NCBI RefSeq assembly: GCF_020564935.1
Contig: NZ_JAJCXB010000045.1
Location: 1-63,404, forward strand
Length of the DNA: 63,404 nucleotides
DNA from: Streptomyces pinistramenti
GTDB taxonomy: Bacteria; Actinomycetota; Actinomycetes; Streptomycetales; Streptomycetaceae
Direction: 5' to 3'
Shown here piece by piece: positions 44,008-54,396 of the stretch. The position numbers were made by a program, and so were the translations under genes. The notes below the pieces were generated by a model that was not told the DNA's origin, made no database searches, and was given only the letters and a program-made list of their open reading frames with translations. Position 1 is the first letter of the stretch. Each line of letters starts with the position of its first letter.

Positions 44008-44580
44008 TCAACGGGGCAGCGGCGGATCCTGCCGGGGCGGATCCTGCGGCTCGTCGTCGCGGATGACCTCGCCCTGGACGACCTTGCCGTCGGGCTGGTG
44101 CATACGCGCCTGCTGGAAGGCGTCGCCGAGCGAACCGGGGGCGTGGCGCGACGTGCGGGTCAGCAGTTTCTCCGTGCGGCGCTGGATCAGCTTCCCGGCC
44201 GGCGGGAACAGGCAGACCAGGCCCAGGACGTCGGAGATCATCCCCGGCAGCATCAGCAGCAGACCGCCGAGCATCGGCATCGTGTTGCCGCCGCTCCCGG
44301 CGGCCGCAGGGTTCTTCGCCGCCTCCCGCGGGCCCGCCTGGAGCGTCTCGGTGAGGTTCTTCCAGGCGCGGCGACCGGCGCGCTTGATCACGTAACCGCC
44401 GACGATCACACCGGCCGCCAGCAGCAGGAACACCGTCCAGCCGCCCGCCGCGTCGGCCACCAGGGTCAGCAGCCAGATTTCCAGCACCAGCCAGGCGGCC
44501 ACGCACAGCGGGATGAACCGGCGGGCGCGGGAGCGCCGGGGCGGGCGGGGACTCGGCGTGGGCGTTGCTCCGAACGTCAT
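44008..44580 (-). CDS. fxsA: FxsA-family membrane protein
   Basis: A 190-residue cytoplasmic-membrane protein of the FxsA family. After a basic Pro-rich start come three hydrophobic segments (FIPLCVAAWLVLEIWLLTLV, GWTVFLLLAAGVIVGGYVI and MPMLGGLLLMLPGMISDVLG), then a polar tail. In Escherichia coli extra FxsA lets phage T7 escape F-plasmid exclusion; its native role is unknown. It converges on rbpA and lies downstream of ppm1, an arrangement kept in many Streptomyces. Confidence 0.9.
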   Translation of the reverse strand: MTFGATPTPSPRPPRRSRARRFIPLCVAAWLVLEIWLLTLVADAAGGWTVFLLLAAGVIVGGYVIKRAGRRAWKNLTETLQAGPREAAKNPAAAGSGGNTMPMLGGLLLMLPGMISDVLGLVCLFPPAGKLIQRRTEKLLTRTSRHAPGSLGDAFQQARMHQPDGKVVQGEVIRDDEPQDPPRQDPPLPR

Positions 44581-44658
44581 GCCTCAAGTGTGCCTGGTCG
44601 CACTGACAGACCGCCTCGGAGGGTCGCCGTGACGATCAAGCGCGAGGCCGCCCGCGGG

Positions 44659-45417
44659 CTACTTCCCGCGGAGCTTGGACATCCGCGAGCTGACGCCCCA
44701 GGCCGTGATCCGCCACAGCGCCTCGACGACGATGTCGCGGCTCATCTTGCTGTCGCCGCGCTCCCGCTCGACGAAGGTGATCGGGACCTCCACGACGTGC
44801 AGCCCGGCCTGTACGGCACGGCGGGCGAGGTCGACCTGGAAGCAGTAGCCCTGGGAGGCCACCTCGTCGAGGCCGAGGCTCTTGAGCGTGTGCACACGGA
44901 AGGCGCGGTAGCCGCCGGTCACGTCACGCATCGGGACGTCCAGCATCATCCGGGAGTACGTACTGCCGCCGCGGGAGATGAACTCGCGGTACTTGGGCCA
45001 GTTCACCACCCGGCCGCCGGGCACCCAGCGCGATCCCAGCACGAGATCGGCGCCCTTGAGCGCGGTGAGCAGCCGGGGCAGCTCCTCGGGCTGGTGGGAG
45101 CCGTCGGCGTCCATCTCGACCAGCACGTCGAAGTCGTGGTCGATGCCCCACCGGAAGCCCGCCAGGTAGGCGGCTCCGAGCCCTTCCTTGCCCTTGCGGT
45201 GCAGCACATGGACCTGTTCGTCCTCGGCCGCCAGCTCGTCGGCCAGCTTGCCCGTGCCGTCGGGACTGTTGTCGTCCGCCACGAGGACATGCGCCTCGGG
45301 AACGGCGGACCGCACCCGCGAGACGATCGGCTTGATGTTCTCCGCCTCGTTGTACGTCGGAATGATCACCAACGTGGTGCCGAGCGGACCGTACTGCCGC
45401 TGACCGCCGTCTGTCAC
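44659..45417 (-). CDS. ppm1: Polyprenol monophosphomannose synthase (Ppm1)
   Basis: A 252-residue GT2 glycosyltransferase that makes polyprenyl-phosphate-mannose from GDP-mannose, the mannose donor for protein O-mannosylation and lipoglycans. The nucleotide-binding start TLVIIPTYNEAENI, the metal motif EMDADGSH and the acceptor loop GSRWVPGG are intact. No C-terminal membrane segments, as in the catalytic (Ppm-D2) part of the mycobacterial enzyme. The GTG start overlaps the stop of lnt upstream (GTGA). Confidence 0.95.
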   Translation of the reverse strand: MTDGGQRQYGPLGTTLVIIPTYNEAENIKPIVSRVRSAVPEAHVLVADDNSPDGTGKLADELAAEDEQVHVLHRKGKEGLGAAYLAGFRWGIDHDFDVLVEMDADGSHQPEELPRLLTALKGADLVLGSRWVPGGRVVNWPKYREFISRGGSTYSRMMLDVPMRDVTGGYRAFRVHTLKSLGLDEVASQGYCFQVDLARRAVQAGLHVVEVPITFVERERGDSKMSRDIVVEALWRITAWGVSSRMSKLRGK

Positions 45418-47090
45418 AACTGCCCCTTCTCGTCCTTCGAACGCCCGCGCCGGCCGATGACTGTGGCAGCGGCGCAGGACAGAAGTCCCACGATAGCGAG
45501 CGTCCACTCGGGTGCTGCACCGACGCGGTCGGCGAGCGTCGTTTCGTCGCGCAGCGGGATGCTCGCGGAGACCACTCCCTGGGTGAATTCGGGGATTTGA
45601 TGGGTGACTGTCCCGTTCGGCGCGACCACGGCGCTGATTCCGCTGGTGGCAGCCGTCACCACCGCCCGGCCGTGCTCGACGGCCCGGAGCTTGGACATGG
45701 CCAGCTGCTGCTCGGGCTGGCCGGTGCGGCCGTAGGTGGCGTTGTTGGTCTGGACGACCAGGGCGCGGGCGCCGGCGTCGACGGTGTCGTGCACGATCTC
45801 GTCGTAGGCCACCTCGAAGCAGATGACGTCGCCGAGCTTCGCGGGGCCGACCTTCAGGACGCCCGTGTGGTCGCCCGGGTAGAAGTCCCTGGGCACCCGC
45901 TGGAAGCGCGTGATGATCTTGCTGAGCTGTGCGCGGAACGGTACGTACTCGCCGAACGGCACCGGGTGCTGCTTGGTGTACGAGGCGCCGGGGCCCTTCT
46001 TCGGATCCCAGACGATGCCCTCGTTGAAGACGTAGCCCTTCTTGGAGGGATGGTCGATGAGGGCCCCGACCAGCACCGGTACGCCGATGTCCTTCACGGC
46101 CTCGTCGATGCGGTCGTACGCCTGCGGGTACTGGAACGGGTCCAGGTCCGACGAGTTCTCCGGCCAGATCACGAGATCCGGCTTCTTCACCCGGCCCGCT
46201 CTGACGTCGGCGGCGAGCTTCTCGGTGGCCGTGGCGTGGTTGTCGAGGATCTTCATGGGGCGCCCGAGGAAGTCCATGCCGGCCTGCTGGACGTTGCCCT
46301 GAACGACGGCGATGTCAACGGTGTCGTCGGCCTTGGTGGGGACGGGCACCAGCACACCGGCCGCGGTGATCACCGCCGCGAGGCCGAACGCCTCGATGGC
46401 CGGAAGCGCGCGGTTCGGGGATCCCGGCCTGCGCAGCCCCCACAGCCCGGTCGCGCAGACGGCCAGCAGCCCGCCGGCCAGCGCGACGGCGAAGGTCACC
46501 CGCGGGGCGCCGCCGAGGGCGGCGAGCGGGGTGAACGGCGAGCCGGTGTTGGCGAACGCCAGCCGGCCCCAGGGAAAGCCGCCGAACGGGATGCGGTCGC
46601 GGGCCCACTCCTGGGCGACCCACAGGCAGGCGCCCCAGAGGGGCCAGGCGGGCAGCCGCGAAGTGAGCGCGAGGCCCGCGCCCATCAGCGCCACGAACAG
46701 CGCCTCGGCGATGGACAGGCCGACCACCGCGTCCCAGCCGACGACATGCAGCCACTTCAGCAGAATCAGGAAGAACGGCACGGCGAAGGCGAAGCCGCTC
46801 CAGGCGCCCTGCGTGACCTTCCTGCCACGTACCAGAAGCGCCAGCGCGGCGACCGCGACGAGCGAGAGCGGCCACAGGTCGTAGGGCGGGAAGGCCAGAC
46901 CGAGCGCGGCGCCGGAGACGACGGCGAGCGCGCTGCGCAGCGCCTCGCGCCTGGCCAGCGCGGCGAGGCGGCGCAGCCGGCCGGGACGGCGCGGCGCGTC
47001 CGGGGACGAGCCCGGCGCGGCGGGCGGCACAGGACCGTCGGCCGCGCGGCCGCCCGCGGCAGCTTCGGTGGTGTCGGAACCCGATGGCAC
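45414..47090 (-). CDS. lnt: Apolipoprotein N-acyltransferase (Lnt)
   Basis: A 558-residue membrane enzyme that N-acylates the lipidated cysteine of lipoproteins. A polar start of about 50 residues is followed by six to seven helices and a large nitrilase-like outer domain (about residues 240-500): DIAVVQGNVQQ, LVIWPENSSD with a catalytic Glu, VPFGEYVPFR, and GDVICFEVAYDEI with the nucleophile Cys. A last helix closes the protein. The GTG start has GGAAGG eight bases upstream. In mycobacteria Lnt and Ppm are fused in one protein in the same order; here they overlap as two genes. Confidence 0.93.
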   Translation of the reverse strand: MPSGSDTTEAAAGGRAADGPVPPAAPGSSPDAPRRPGRLRRLAALARREALRSALAVVSGAALGLAFPPYDLWPLSLVAVAALALLVRGRKVTQGAWSGFAFAVPFFLILLKWLHVVGWDAVVGLSIAEALFVALMGAGLALTSRLPAWPLWGACLWVAQEWARDRIPFGGFPWGRLAFANTGSPFTPLAALGGAPRVTFAVALAGGLLAVCATGLWGLRRPGSPNRALPAIEAFGLAAVITAAGVLVPVPTKADDTVDIAVVQGNVQQAGMDFLGRPMKILDNHATATEKLAADVRAGRVKKPDLVIWPENSSDLDPFQYPQAYDRIDEAVKDIGVPVLVGALIDHPSKKGYVFNEGIVWDPKKGPGASYTKQHPVPFGEYVPFRAQLSKIITRFQRVPRDFYPGDHTGVLKVGPAKLGDVICFEVAYDEIVHDTVDAGARALVVQTNNATYGRTGQPEQQLAMSKLRAVEHGRAVVTAATSGISAVVAPNGTVTHQIPEFTQGVVSASIPLRDETTLADRVGAAPEWTLAIVGLLSCAAATVIGRRGRSKDEKGQL

Positions 47091-47616
47091 GGTCGCGGCC
47101 TTCCTGCAGGTCGTGCGGTGGTGAGCTGACCGTACATCGGTGGGCCGCGCGGCCGTCTGCGGGGTGCGCGAAGGGCCGGATCACTCAACGGGTGGGTGCG
47201 CACGGCGTGAGGTGCGGATAGGGGCCCGGCGCCCTTCGGGCCGACCTGGGGCCCGCTGGCTGCGGGTCGACCGAAAGCCGTTGTCTACTGAGCGTCCGGG
47301 CCCCACCCGGGTCGCACCTGCCGACCGGCCGAATCTTTCCTGCGCTCCGTGCCGCTTGTGCTGGACCTGGCTCCCAGTGGCGGTGCTCCGGTGTGGTGCA
47401 CCGTCCCATGGCCCAGCTGCGTTCGACGACAGCGCGGATGTCTCCCGATCGGACGTCCTGTGGTGGACTCGGCCGAACCTACCGGCCGCCGACCGGCTGC
47501 TGTCAACAGGTGTCCCGTCTGCGCCGATTTCGCGTCCTGCCGGGTCGGTGCCGAGGCTTCCCAGGTGGGGCAAGTCCGTACCTGCCGGCCGTCGCGCGGG
47601 CGGCGGCCGGCCGATG
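47091..47616 (-). other. Intergenic region upstream of lnt, no gene recognised
   Basis: About 530 bases between the lnt start and the end of the amidohydrolase gene. Open frames on both strands are Arg/Gly/Pro-rich without ribosome binding sites. A CCCTTCGGG-type stem (around 47230) is the only structure noticed. The lnt promoter must lie here. Confidence 0.35.
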
Positions 47617-49257
47617 TCACTCGTTCGGCCGCTCGAAGACCGTGCGGCCGCCGACGACCGTGGTCAGGCAGGTGGGGAGCTCGCCGCCGGGACGGAGATC
47701 GGGCAGGCCAGGGGTGCCGGAGCGGGGGTCGGTCGACCAGCGTTCGACGCGTTCGTCGGGGGCCTGGACGATCAGGTCGCCGGTGCGCCAGACGGCATAG
47801 TCGGCGGGTGCTCCGGGCACCAGGACGCCGGCGTCGTCGCGACCGATGGCGCGCCAGCCGCCGCGGGTGTGCGCGGTGAAGGCGGCGCGGGCGGAGATGC
47901 CGTGGGCGCGGGTGCGGTGGAAGACGGCGGCCCGCAGGGTGCCCCACGGGTCGAGCGGGGTGACCGGGCTGTCGGAGCCCAGGGCGAGCGGTACGCCGGC
48001 CTTGAGGAGCGCCGCGTACGGGTTGAGGGTGCGGGCGCGGTCGGCGCCGAGCCGGGTGGCGTACATGCCGTCGTCGCCGCCCCAGGCTGCGTCGAATGCG
48101 GGCTGGACGGAGGCGGTCAGGGCCAGGTCGGCGAAGGCGGCGATGGTGCGTTCGGTGAGCATTTCGGCGTGTTCGACGCGGTGCCTGGCGGCCCGGACGC
48201 GGTCGAGTCCGACGCGGTCGGCCGCGGCGCGTACGCCGTCGGTGACCGCGGTGAGGGCGGCGTCGCCGATGGCGTGGAAGCCGGCCTGGAGTCCGGCCTC
48301 GGTGCACAGGGCGACGTGCTCGGCGATGGCTGCGGCGTCGAGGTGGGCGGTGCCGGTGTGGGCGGCGTCGGCGTACGGCGCGTGGAGGTGCGCGGTGTGC
48401 GAGCCGAGCGAGCCGTCGACGAAGAGGTCGCCGGCCGCGCCGAGCGCGCCGAGTTCCCTGATCCGCGCGGCTTCCTTTGCGGATGCGATGGGCTCGGCCC
48501 AGTAGCCGACGACGCGCGGGCCGTGGCCTTCGGCGGCCAGGGCCAGCAGGGCGGTGAAGTCGTCCTCGCTCGAAATGTCGGGGCCCGCGCATTCGTGGAG
48601 GCTGCCGATGCCGAGGGACACGGCGCGGGCGAGCGCGGCGGCCTGGGCGTCCGCGCGCTGGGCGGGTGTGACGGTGGCGTACCCGGCGTGCCGCACGGCG
48701 TGGTGCGCGGCGCCGGTCAGCGGCCCGTCGGGGTGGAATCCGGCCAGGCCACGAACGCCGGGGACGCGGTCGAGCAGGGCGGTGGTGACGACCGCGGAGT
48801 GCACGTCGACGCGGGTGAGGTAGAGGGGCCTGCCGCCGGTCGCCGCGTCCAGTTCCGGCCGGGACGGCGGGCGGCCCTCGGGCCAGGCGCCGGCGTCCCA
48901 GCCGTGGCCGAGCAGGACCTTGTCGTGGGGGCGGGCCTGGGCGTAGGCACGGATGCGGGTCAGCGCGTCGGAGAGGCCGGCCGCGGACGTCAGGTCGAGG
49001 CCGGTGAGCGCCAGACCGGTGGCGGTGGTGTGCACGTGTGCGTCCGTGAACGCCGGGGTGACGAGCGCGCCGTCGAGGTGGACGACCTCGTCGACTCCGT
49101 CGGCGAAGGACGCGGCCGCGCCCTCCTCCCCCACCCACGCGATGCTGTCGCCTTCCACCACCATGGCGGTGGCGAAGGGATCGGCCGGGCTGTGCACCTC
49201 CCCGCCACGGAGCAGGACGGTACGGGGACGGGACAGATCGGGAGTGCGCTCGCTCAT
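47617..49257 (-). CDS. Amidohydrolase family 3 (YtcJ-like) protein
   Basis: A 546-residue metal-dependent hydrolase. The N-terminal composite beta domain (1-65) leads to the metal motif TPAFTDAHVHTTATG (HxH), then GIGSLHECAG, GFHAIGDAALTAV and HRVEHAEM with further metal-binding His residues, and LALGSDSPVTPLDPW with the catalytic Asp. YtcJ/LAF3 relatives hydrolyse N-acyl amino compounds, but the natural substrate here is unknown. The start MSERTPD is chosen by homology of length; its ribosome binding site is weak. The Lrp/AsnC gene lies 98 bases upstream on the same strand. Confidence 0.87.
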   Translation of the reverse strand: MSERTPDLSRPRTVLLRGGEVHSPADPFATAMVVEGDSIAWVGEEGAAASFADGVDEVVHLDGALVTPAFTDAHVHTTATGLALTGLDLTSAAGLSDALTRIRAYAQARPHDKVLLGHGWDAGAWPEGRPPSRPELDAATGGRPLYLTRVDVHSAVVTTALLDRVPGVRGLAGFHPDGPLTGAAHHAVRHAGYATVTPAQRADAQAAALARAVSLGIGSLHECAGPDISSEDDFTALLALAAEGHGPRVVGYWAEPIASAKEAARIRELGALGAAGDLFVDGSLGSHTAHLHAPYADAAHTGTAHLDAAAIAEHVALCTEAGLQAGFHAIGDAALTAVTDGVRAAADRVGLDRVRAARHRVEHAEMLTERTIAAFADLALTASVQPAFDAAWGGDDGMYATRLGADRARTLNPYAALLKAGVPLALGSDSPVTPLDPWGTLRAAVFHRTRAHGISARAAFTAHTRGGWRAIGRDDAGVLVPGAPADYAVWRTGDLIVQAPDERVERWSTDPRSGTPGLPDLRPGGELPTCLTTVVGGRTVFERPNE

Positions 49258-49355
49258 ACCGGACAGTTTCGCCCCTGCGGGCGGGCGCGCGGCGCGCGGG
49301 GTCACCCGCGCCCCCGAAGCGCCGCCCGGATTCGCCCCGGGCGGCCGGATCCCGC

Positions 49356-49796
49356 TCAGATGCGCGGCGGCCTGGCCTCGTACGGGGTGGACAGGACGAC
49401 GGTGGTGCGGGTCGAGACGCCGGCCAGGGTGCGGATGCGGGTGAGCAGGTGCTCCAGCTCCAGCGGGGTGGCGACCCGGACCTTGAGGATGTAGTTCTCG
49501 TCGCCTGCGACGCTGTGGCACGCCTCCAGCTCGGGGACTTCGGCGAGGCGCTCGGCGATGTCGTCCGGGGCGCTCGGGTCGAAGGGTTTGACCGAGATGA
49601 AAGCGGTCAGCGGCAGGCCCACGGCCTCCGGGTCCACGATCGCGGCATAGCCGCGGATGACACCGCGCTGCTCCAGGCGGCGCACCCGCTGGTGCACCGC
49701 CGAAGTGGACAGGCCGGTGGCCTTGCCCAGGTCGGTGTAGCTCATCCGCCCGTCCTTGACGAGCAGATCCACGATTTGACGGTCCAACTCCTCCAC
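49356..49796 (-). CDS. Lrp/AsnC-family transcriptional regulator
   Basis: A 146-residue leucine-responsive-type regulator. The helix-turn-helix occupies about residues 1-55 (LDRQIVDLLVKDGRMSYTDL, then GLSTSAVHQRVRRLEQRGVI) and the RAM effector domain about 65-140 (AFISVKPF, EACHSVAGDENYILKVRV). It may control the amidohydrolase gene that follows on the same strand or amino acid metabolism elsewhere. Confidence 0.93.
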   Translation of the reverse strand: MEELDRQIVDLLVKDGRMSYTDLGKATGLSTSAVHQRVRRLEQRGVIRGYAAIVDPEAVGLPLTAFISVKPFDPSAPDDIAERLAEVPELEACHSVAGDENYILKVRVATPLELEHLLTRIRTLAGVSTRTTVVLSTPYEARPPRI

Positions 49797-50013
49797 CCGC
49801 TCAACTTACTGTGCTCGGGCGCGTGTGCGCACCGCGCGCCGGATCGTGGACACTCCTGCGCCGCTCATGTGAGGAATGCCACATGCGTGCACCGGTGTCC
49901 GCCGGGTGCCGGTGATTATGCGCGCGGCATGAGGGGAATTGCTGGTGGTGGCCGGGACCGCCCGTCACAGGAAGTCGGCGGCCTGATCGGCCCACCCGAG
50001 GGGGATGGACACC

Positions 50014-50421
50014 ATGCGACGTCTTGAGCAGGAACCCGTGCAGGCCGATGCCGGCGCCACGGAGGGCGATGATCTCGACTTCTCCGACGATGACGGTATG
50101 TACGAAACCTTTGAGATCTTCCGGGTGACCTGCCCGGACTGCGGGCAGCCGATCGGTCTGCTCGCCGAGGAGGACAGCCTCCCGGAACACGCGCTGTGCC
50201 CCTCGCCGTGGAACCCGTTCGGCCTGATGGTCTGCCAGGGATCCGGGCGGTCGGTGGCCGACGCCCCGGTGACCCCGGATTCGATGGACGCCCAAGAGCA
50301 GGACGCAGCAGTGCTGTTGACGCTTCCGGAGAGCCTGGACTGGCGCCGTCAGCCGTTCTCCCACATCGGCGAGCCCGGCGAGCGGCCGGTCAGGGTGCCG
50401 CGGATGCGCCGCAGGTCCTGA
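50014..50421 (+). CDS. Hypothetical protein with a CPxCG zinc-knuckle-like motif
   Basis: A 135-residue acidic protein of unknown function. A CPDCG motif (RVTCPDCGQPIGLL, about residues 41-54) and two later cysteines (HALCPSPW and MVCQGSG) could bind a zinc ion. The rest is acidic at the start (EGDDLDFSDDDG) and basic at the very end (RVPRMRRRS). The second of two near ATG codons is taken because GAGGGG stands nine bases before it. The bases after it up to 50704 (about 280) hold no gene. Confidence 0.68.
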   Translation: MRRLEQEPVQADAGATEGDDLDFSDDDGMYETFEIFRVTCPDCGQPIGLLAEEDSLPEHALCPSPWNPFGLMVCQGSGRSVADAPVTPDSMDAQEQDAAVLLTLPESLDWRRQPFSHIGEPGERPVRVPRMRRRS

Positions 50422-50704
50422 CCGCCGCCGACGATTGACCGAAGGCCGGTGCCGTCACGTCACCCGTGACGGCCGCCAACTCACCCTCATACGCACCTGG
50501 TTGACCCCATGCGTCTCGGCGCCGTGCGCGCTCCGGCGAACGACGGGCCGCAATCGGGGTGCAGGTAGCGGTATATGGCGCCATTTCAGGCGCAGATCGG
50601 ACAGCTCCGCAGCTCACGTCGGCTCGCGCGACGGGTCGGCATGGCTCAACTGCGCCCGCGCCGGCGTGCCCCGGGTGAGCACTCCCGAGGCACGTGGCGG
50701 ATGC

Positions 50705-51877
50705 TCAGCGGGATTCGGGCCCGGCGAGGTGGCGGGCGATCACCATGCGCTGGATCTGGTTGGTGCCCTCGACGATCTGGAGGACCTTCGCCTCGCGCAG
50801 GAAGCGCTCCACGGGGAAGTCCGCGGTGTAGCCGTAGCCGCCGAGGAGTTGGACGGCGTCGGTGGTCACCCGCATCGCGGTGTCGGTGCAGAAGAGCTTG
50901 GCCATCGCCGCCTCCTTGGAGAACGGCAGTCCCGCGTCGCGCAGCCTGGCGGCGGTGAGGTACAGCGCGCGGCCCGCCTCCACCTGGGTCGCCATGTCGG
51001 CCAGCATGAAGCGCAGGCCCTGGAAGTCGGCGATGGGGCGGCCGAATTGGCGGCGCGATGCGGTGTAGGCGAGCGCTTCGTCGATGGCGGCCTGGGCGAC
51101 GCCGATGGCGCAGGCGGCGATGCCCAGGCGGCCGGATTCCAGGGCCGAGAGCGCGATGGTGAAGCCCTGGCCCTCGTCGCCGATGCGGCGCGAGTCGGGG
51201 ACGCGGACGTCGTCGAAGTGCAACTGGGCGGTCGGCGAGCCCTTCATGCCCATCTTGCGCTCGGGTGCCGCGGCGCTCAGGCCCTCGGCGTCGCCGGGGA
51301 CGAGGAAGGCGGTGATGCCGTGTGCGCCGCTGCCGCCGGTGCGGGCCAGGACGGTGTAGAAGTCGGCCACCCCGCCGTGGGTGATCCACGCCTTGGTGCC
51401 GTTCAGTTTCCAGCCGTCGCCCTCGCGGGTGGCGCGGGTCGTCAGGGACGCCGCGTCGGAGCCCGATGCGGGCTCGGAGAGGCAGTACGCGCCGAGCAGT
51501 CCGCCGCCGAGCATGGCGGGAAGGTGTGTGGCGCGCTGTTCCTTCGTGCCGAAACCGGCGAGCGCATGACAGGCCAGGGTGTGCACGCTGACGCCGAGGC
51601 CGACGGTGAGCCGGGCGCCCGCGAGTTCTTCGAGGATCTGGAGGTACACCTCGTAGGGCTGTTGCCCCCCGCCGAATTCCTCCGGGTACGGGAGGGAGAG
51701 CAGTCCGGATGCGGACAGCAGTCTGAAGGTGTCGCGCGGGAAGTGGCCGGCGTCCTCCTCCTCGGCGGCCGTCGGCTTGATTTCGCGCTCGATGAGTTCC
51801 CGTACGAGCGTCAACAGGTCGCGGGCTTCCTCCGTGGGCAGCCTGCGATCCACCGGCCGGGGGCCGTACTCGGTCAT
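50705..51877 (-). CDS. Acyl-CoA dehydrogenase
   Basis: A 390-residue FAD-dependent acyl-CoA dehydrogenase, catalysing alpha,beta-dehydrogenation of an acyl-CoA. Three domains in order: N-terminal helices, a middle beta domain with CLSEPASGSDAASL, and C-terminal helices with RRQFGRPIADFQ and QLLGGYGYTADFPVER. The catalytic base is the Glu of QIVEGTNQIQR near residue 375. Chain-length preference cannot be told. Transcribed alone, with an ATG start. Confidence 0.93.
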   Translation of the reverse strand: MTEYGPRPVDRRLPTEEARDLLTLVRELIEREIKPTAAEEEDAGHFPRDTFRLLSASGLLSLPYPEEFGGGQQPYEVYLQILEELAGARLTVGLGVSVHTLACHALAGFGTKEQRATHLPAMLGGGLLGAYCLSEPASGSDAASLTTRATREGDGWKLNGTKAWITHGGVADFYTVLARTGGSGAHGITAFLVPGDAEGLSAAAPERKMGMKGSPTAQLHFDDVRVPDSRRIGDEGQGFTIALSALESGRLGIAACAIGVAQAAIDEALAYTASRRQFGRPIADFQGLRFMLADMATQVEAGRALYLTAARLRDAGLPFSKEAAMAKLFCTDTAMRVTTDAVQLLGGYGYTADFPVERFLREAKVLQIVEGTNQIQRMVIARHLAGPESR

Positions 51878-52095
51878 GGCGGCGCTCTCCTCCCTGTCGG
51901 GCGCTACGGCTCCGCTCGCATGGGGTTGGCGGCGGCGCCGGATTCCGTGTGCCCAGCCGATGATCGTCTCCCGGGTCGCGGAAGGCGATGACCTGCAGCT
52001 GTGGCGCTAGGAGTATGCCCGATCGGCGGCCGCACGTCACGGGTTGATCAACGGTGGAAGACGGCATCCGGCCGGTGCGGACCGCCCGACGAAAT

Positions 52096-52136
52096 TGGTC
52101 CGAACCATTGACGCACTGGTCTAGTCCTTCTAGCTT
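52096..52136 (+). promoter_or_regulatory. Chitinase promoter with direct repeats (DasR/dre-like)
   Basis: TTGACG (52108-52113) and TAGCTT (52131-52136) are 17 bases apart. Two 12-base direct repeats flank and overlap the -35: TGGTCCGAACCA (52096-52107) and TGGTCTAGTCCT (52117-52128). Such repeats are known in Streptomyces chitinase promoters, and both resemble the dre box ACTGGTCTAGACCA bound by the GlcNAc-6-phosphate-responsive repressor DasR (the second begins ACTGGTCTAG). Binding is inferred. Confidence 0.78.
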
Positions 52137-52217
52137 CTCCCCAACGCCCCACGCGTTCAGGACCGTTCGGAACGCAGGTCGGGCCCCACCCCTCGATTCC
52201 CCCTCCGAGGAGACGAC

Positions 52218-53522
<1,305 letters not shown>

Positions 53523-53542
53523 CCCTCGGCGGTGCGTAGGTG

Positions 53543-53570
53543 AGGGCGGGAGGCTGCGGCCTCCCGCCCT
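53543..53570. terminator. Chitinase terminator
   Basis: AGGGCGGGAGGC pairs perfectly with GCCTCCCGCCCT around the tetraloop TGCG, followed by TT, 20 bases after the chitinase stop. It stands between converging genes. Confidence 0.85.
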
Positions 53571-53592
53571 TTCGCGTGCGGCGGGCCGCGGT

Positions 53593-54240
53593 TCAGCGGG
53601 CCGGCGGCCGGGGCGGAGCGGGGCAGTCCGGTTCGTACTCCTCGATCAGCCGCAAGGTGTCCCCGAGGCCGCGCACCAGCAGCGCCCCCACCGTCTCGCG
53701 GGCGAGCCGCCGTTCCCCGATCCAGTCGAGGGTGACGCCCTCGACGCTGCACAGCCAGCCGATCAGCGCGGTCCTGGCCAGCGGCGGCGGGTCCTCGCGG
53801 CCCCAGGCGCCCAGGGCGATGGTGGTGAGCATCCGGGCGCGCACCGCGTCGCGGATGGCCAGGACCTCGGCGTCGAAGCCGACGCCTCCGGTGACGATGG
53901 CGCGGTAGGCGGCCTGGTGGTGCTGGGCGTAACGCAGATAGCCGTCGACGGTGTGCCGGACGCGGTCGTACGGCGCCAGTTCGTGGGTGCTGCCGGCCAG
54001 TTCGGCGAGTCCGGCCACGGCGTCCTCGATGATCGCGAGGTAGTAGCCGCGCTTGCTCCTGAAGTAGTAGTAGATCAGGCCCTTGGCGACGCCCGCTTGC
54101 CGCGCGATGTCATCCATGGAAAGGGCGTCGTAGGAGGTGTCGGCGAACAACTTCCGCCCTACGGTTATGAGTTCGGCGCGACGGGATGAGGACCGTTCGG
54201 TGGCGCGGGCGGCCCGTCCGCGCGGTTGACTATTATTCAA
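53593..54240 (-). CDS. TetR-family transcriptional regulator
   Basis: A 215-residue TetR repressor. The DNA-binding helices are at about residues 22-68 (GRKLFADTSYDALSMDDIAR, then AGVAKGLIYYYFRSKRGYYL). The C-terminal ligand domain runs from about 80. The only start that keeps the N-terminal arm is a TTG at the end of the coding span, which is rare but used in the genus. It is divergent from the DUF6230/DUF6114 pair that begins 156 bases away, and is likely to control it; the AT-rich bases 54240-54310 are the probable operator region. Confidence 0.85.
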   Translation of the reverse strand: MNNSQPRGRAARATERSSSRRAELITVGRKLFADTSYDALSMDDIARQAGVAKGLIYYYFRSKRGYYLAIIEDAVAGLAELAGSTHELAPYDRVRHTVDGYLRYAQHHQAAYRAIVTGGVGFDAEVLAIRDAVRARMLTTIALGAWGREDPPPLARTALIGWLCSVEGVTLDWIGERRLARETVGALLVRGLGDTLRLIEEYEPDCPAPPRPPAR

Positions 54241-54396
54241 AATCCGCCCTAGTCTCCAACTACCGCGAGTTTTCCGCAGTATGACAGACCGTCATTATCT
54301 GCGAACTCGTTGCGTAACGGCTCGGTGAAGCACTTCCCTCGCGCATCCGCACATATCCCGCGACTGCTGGTTGACCGCCATCCCGGGGAGGACGCA

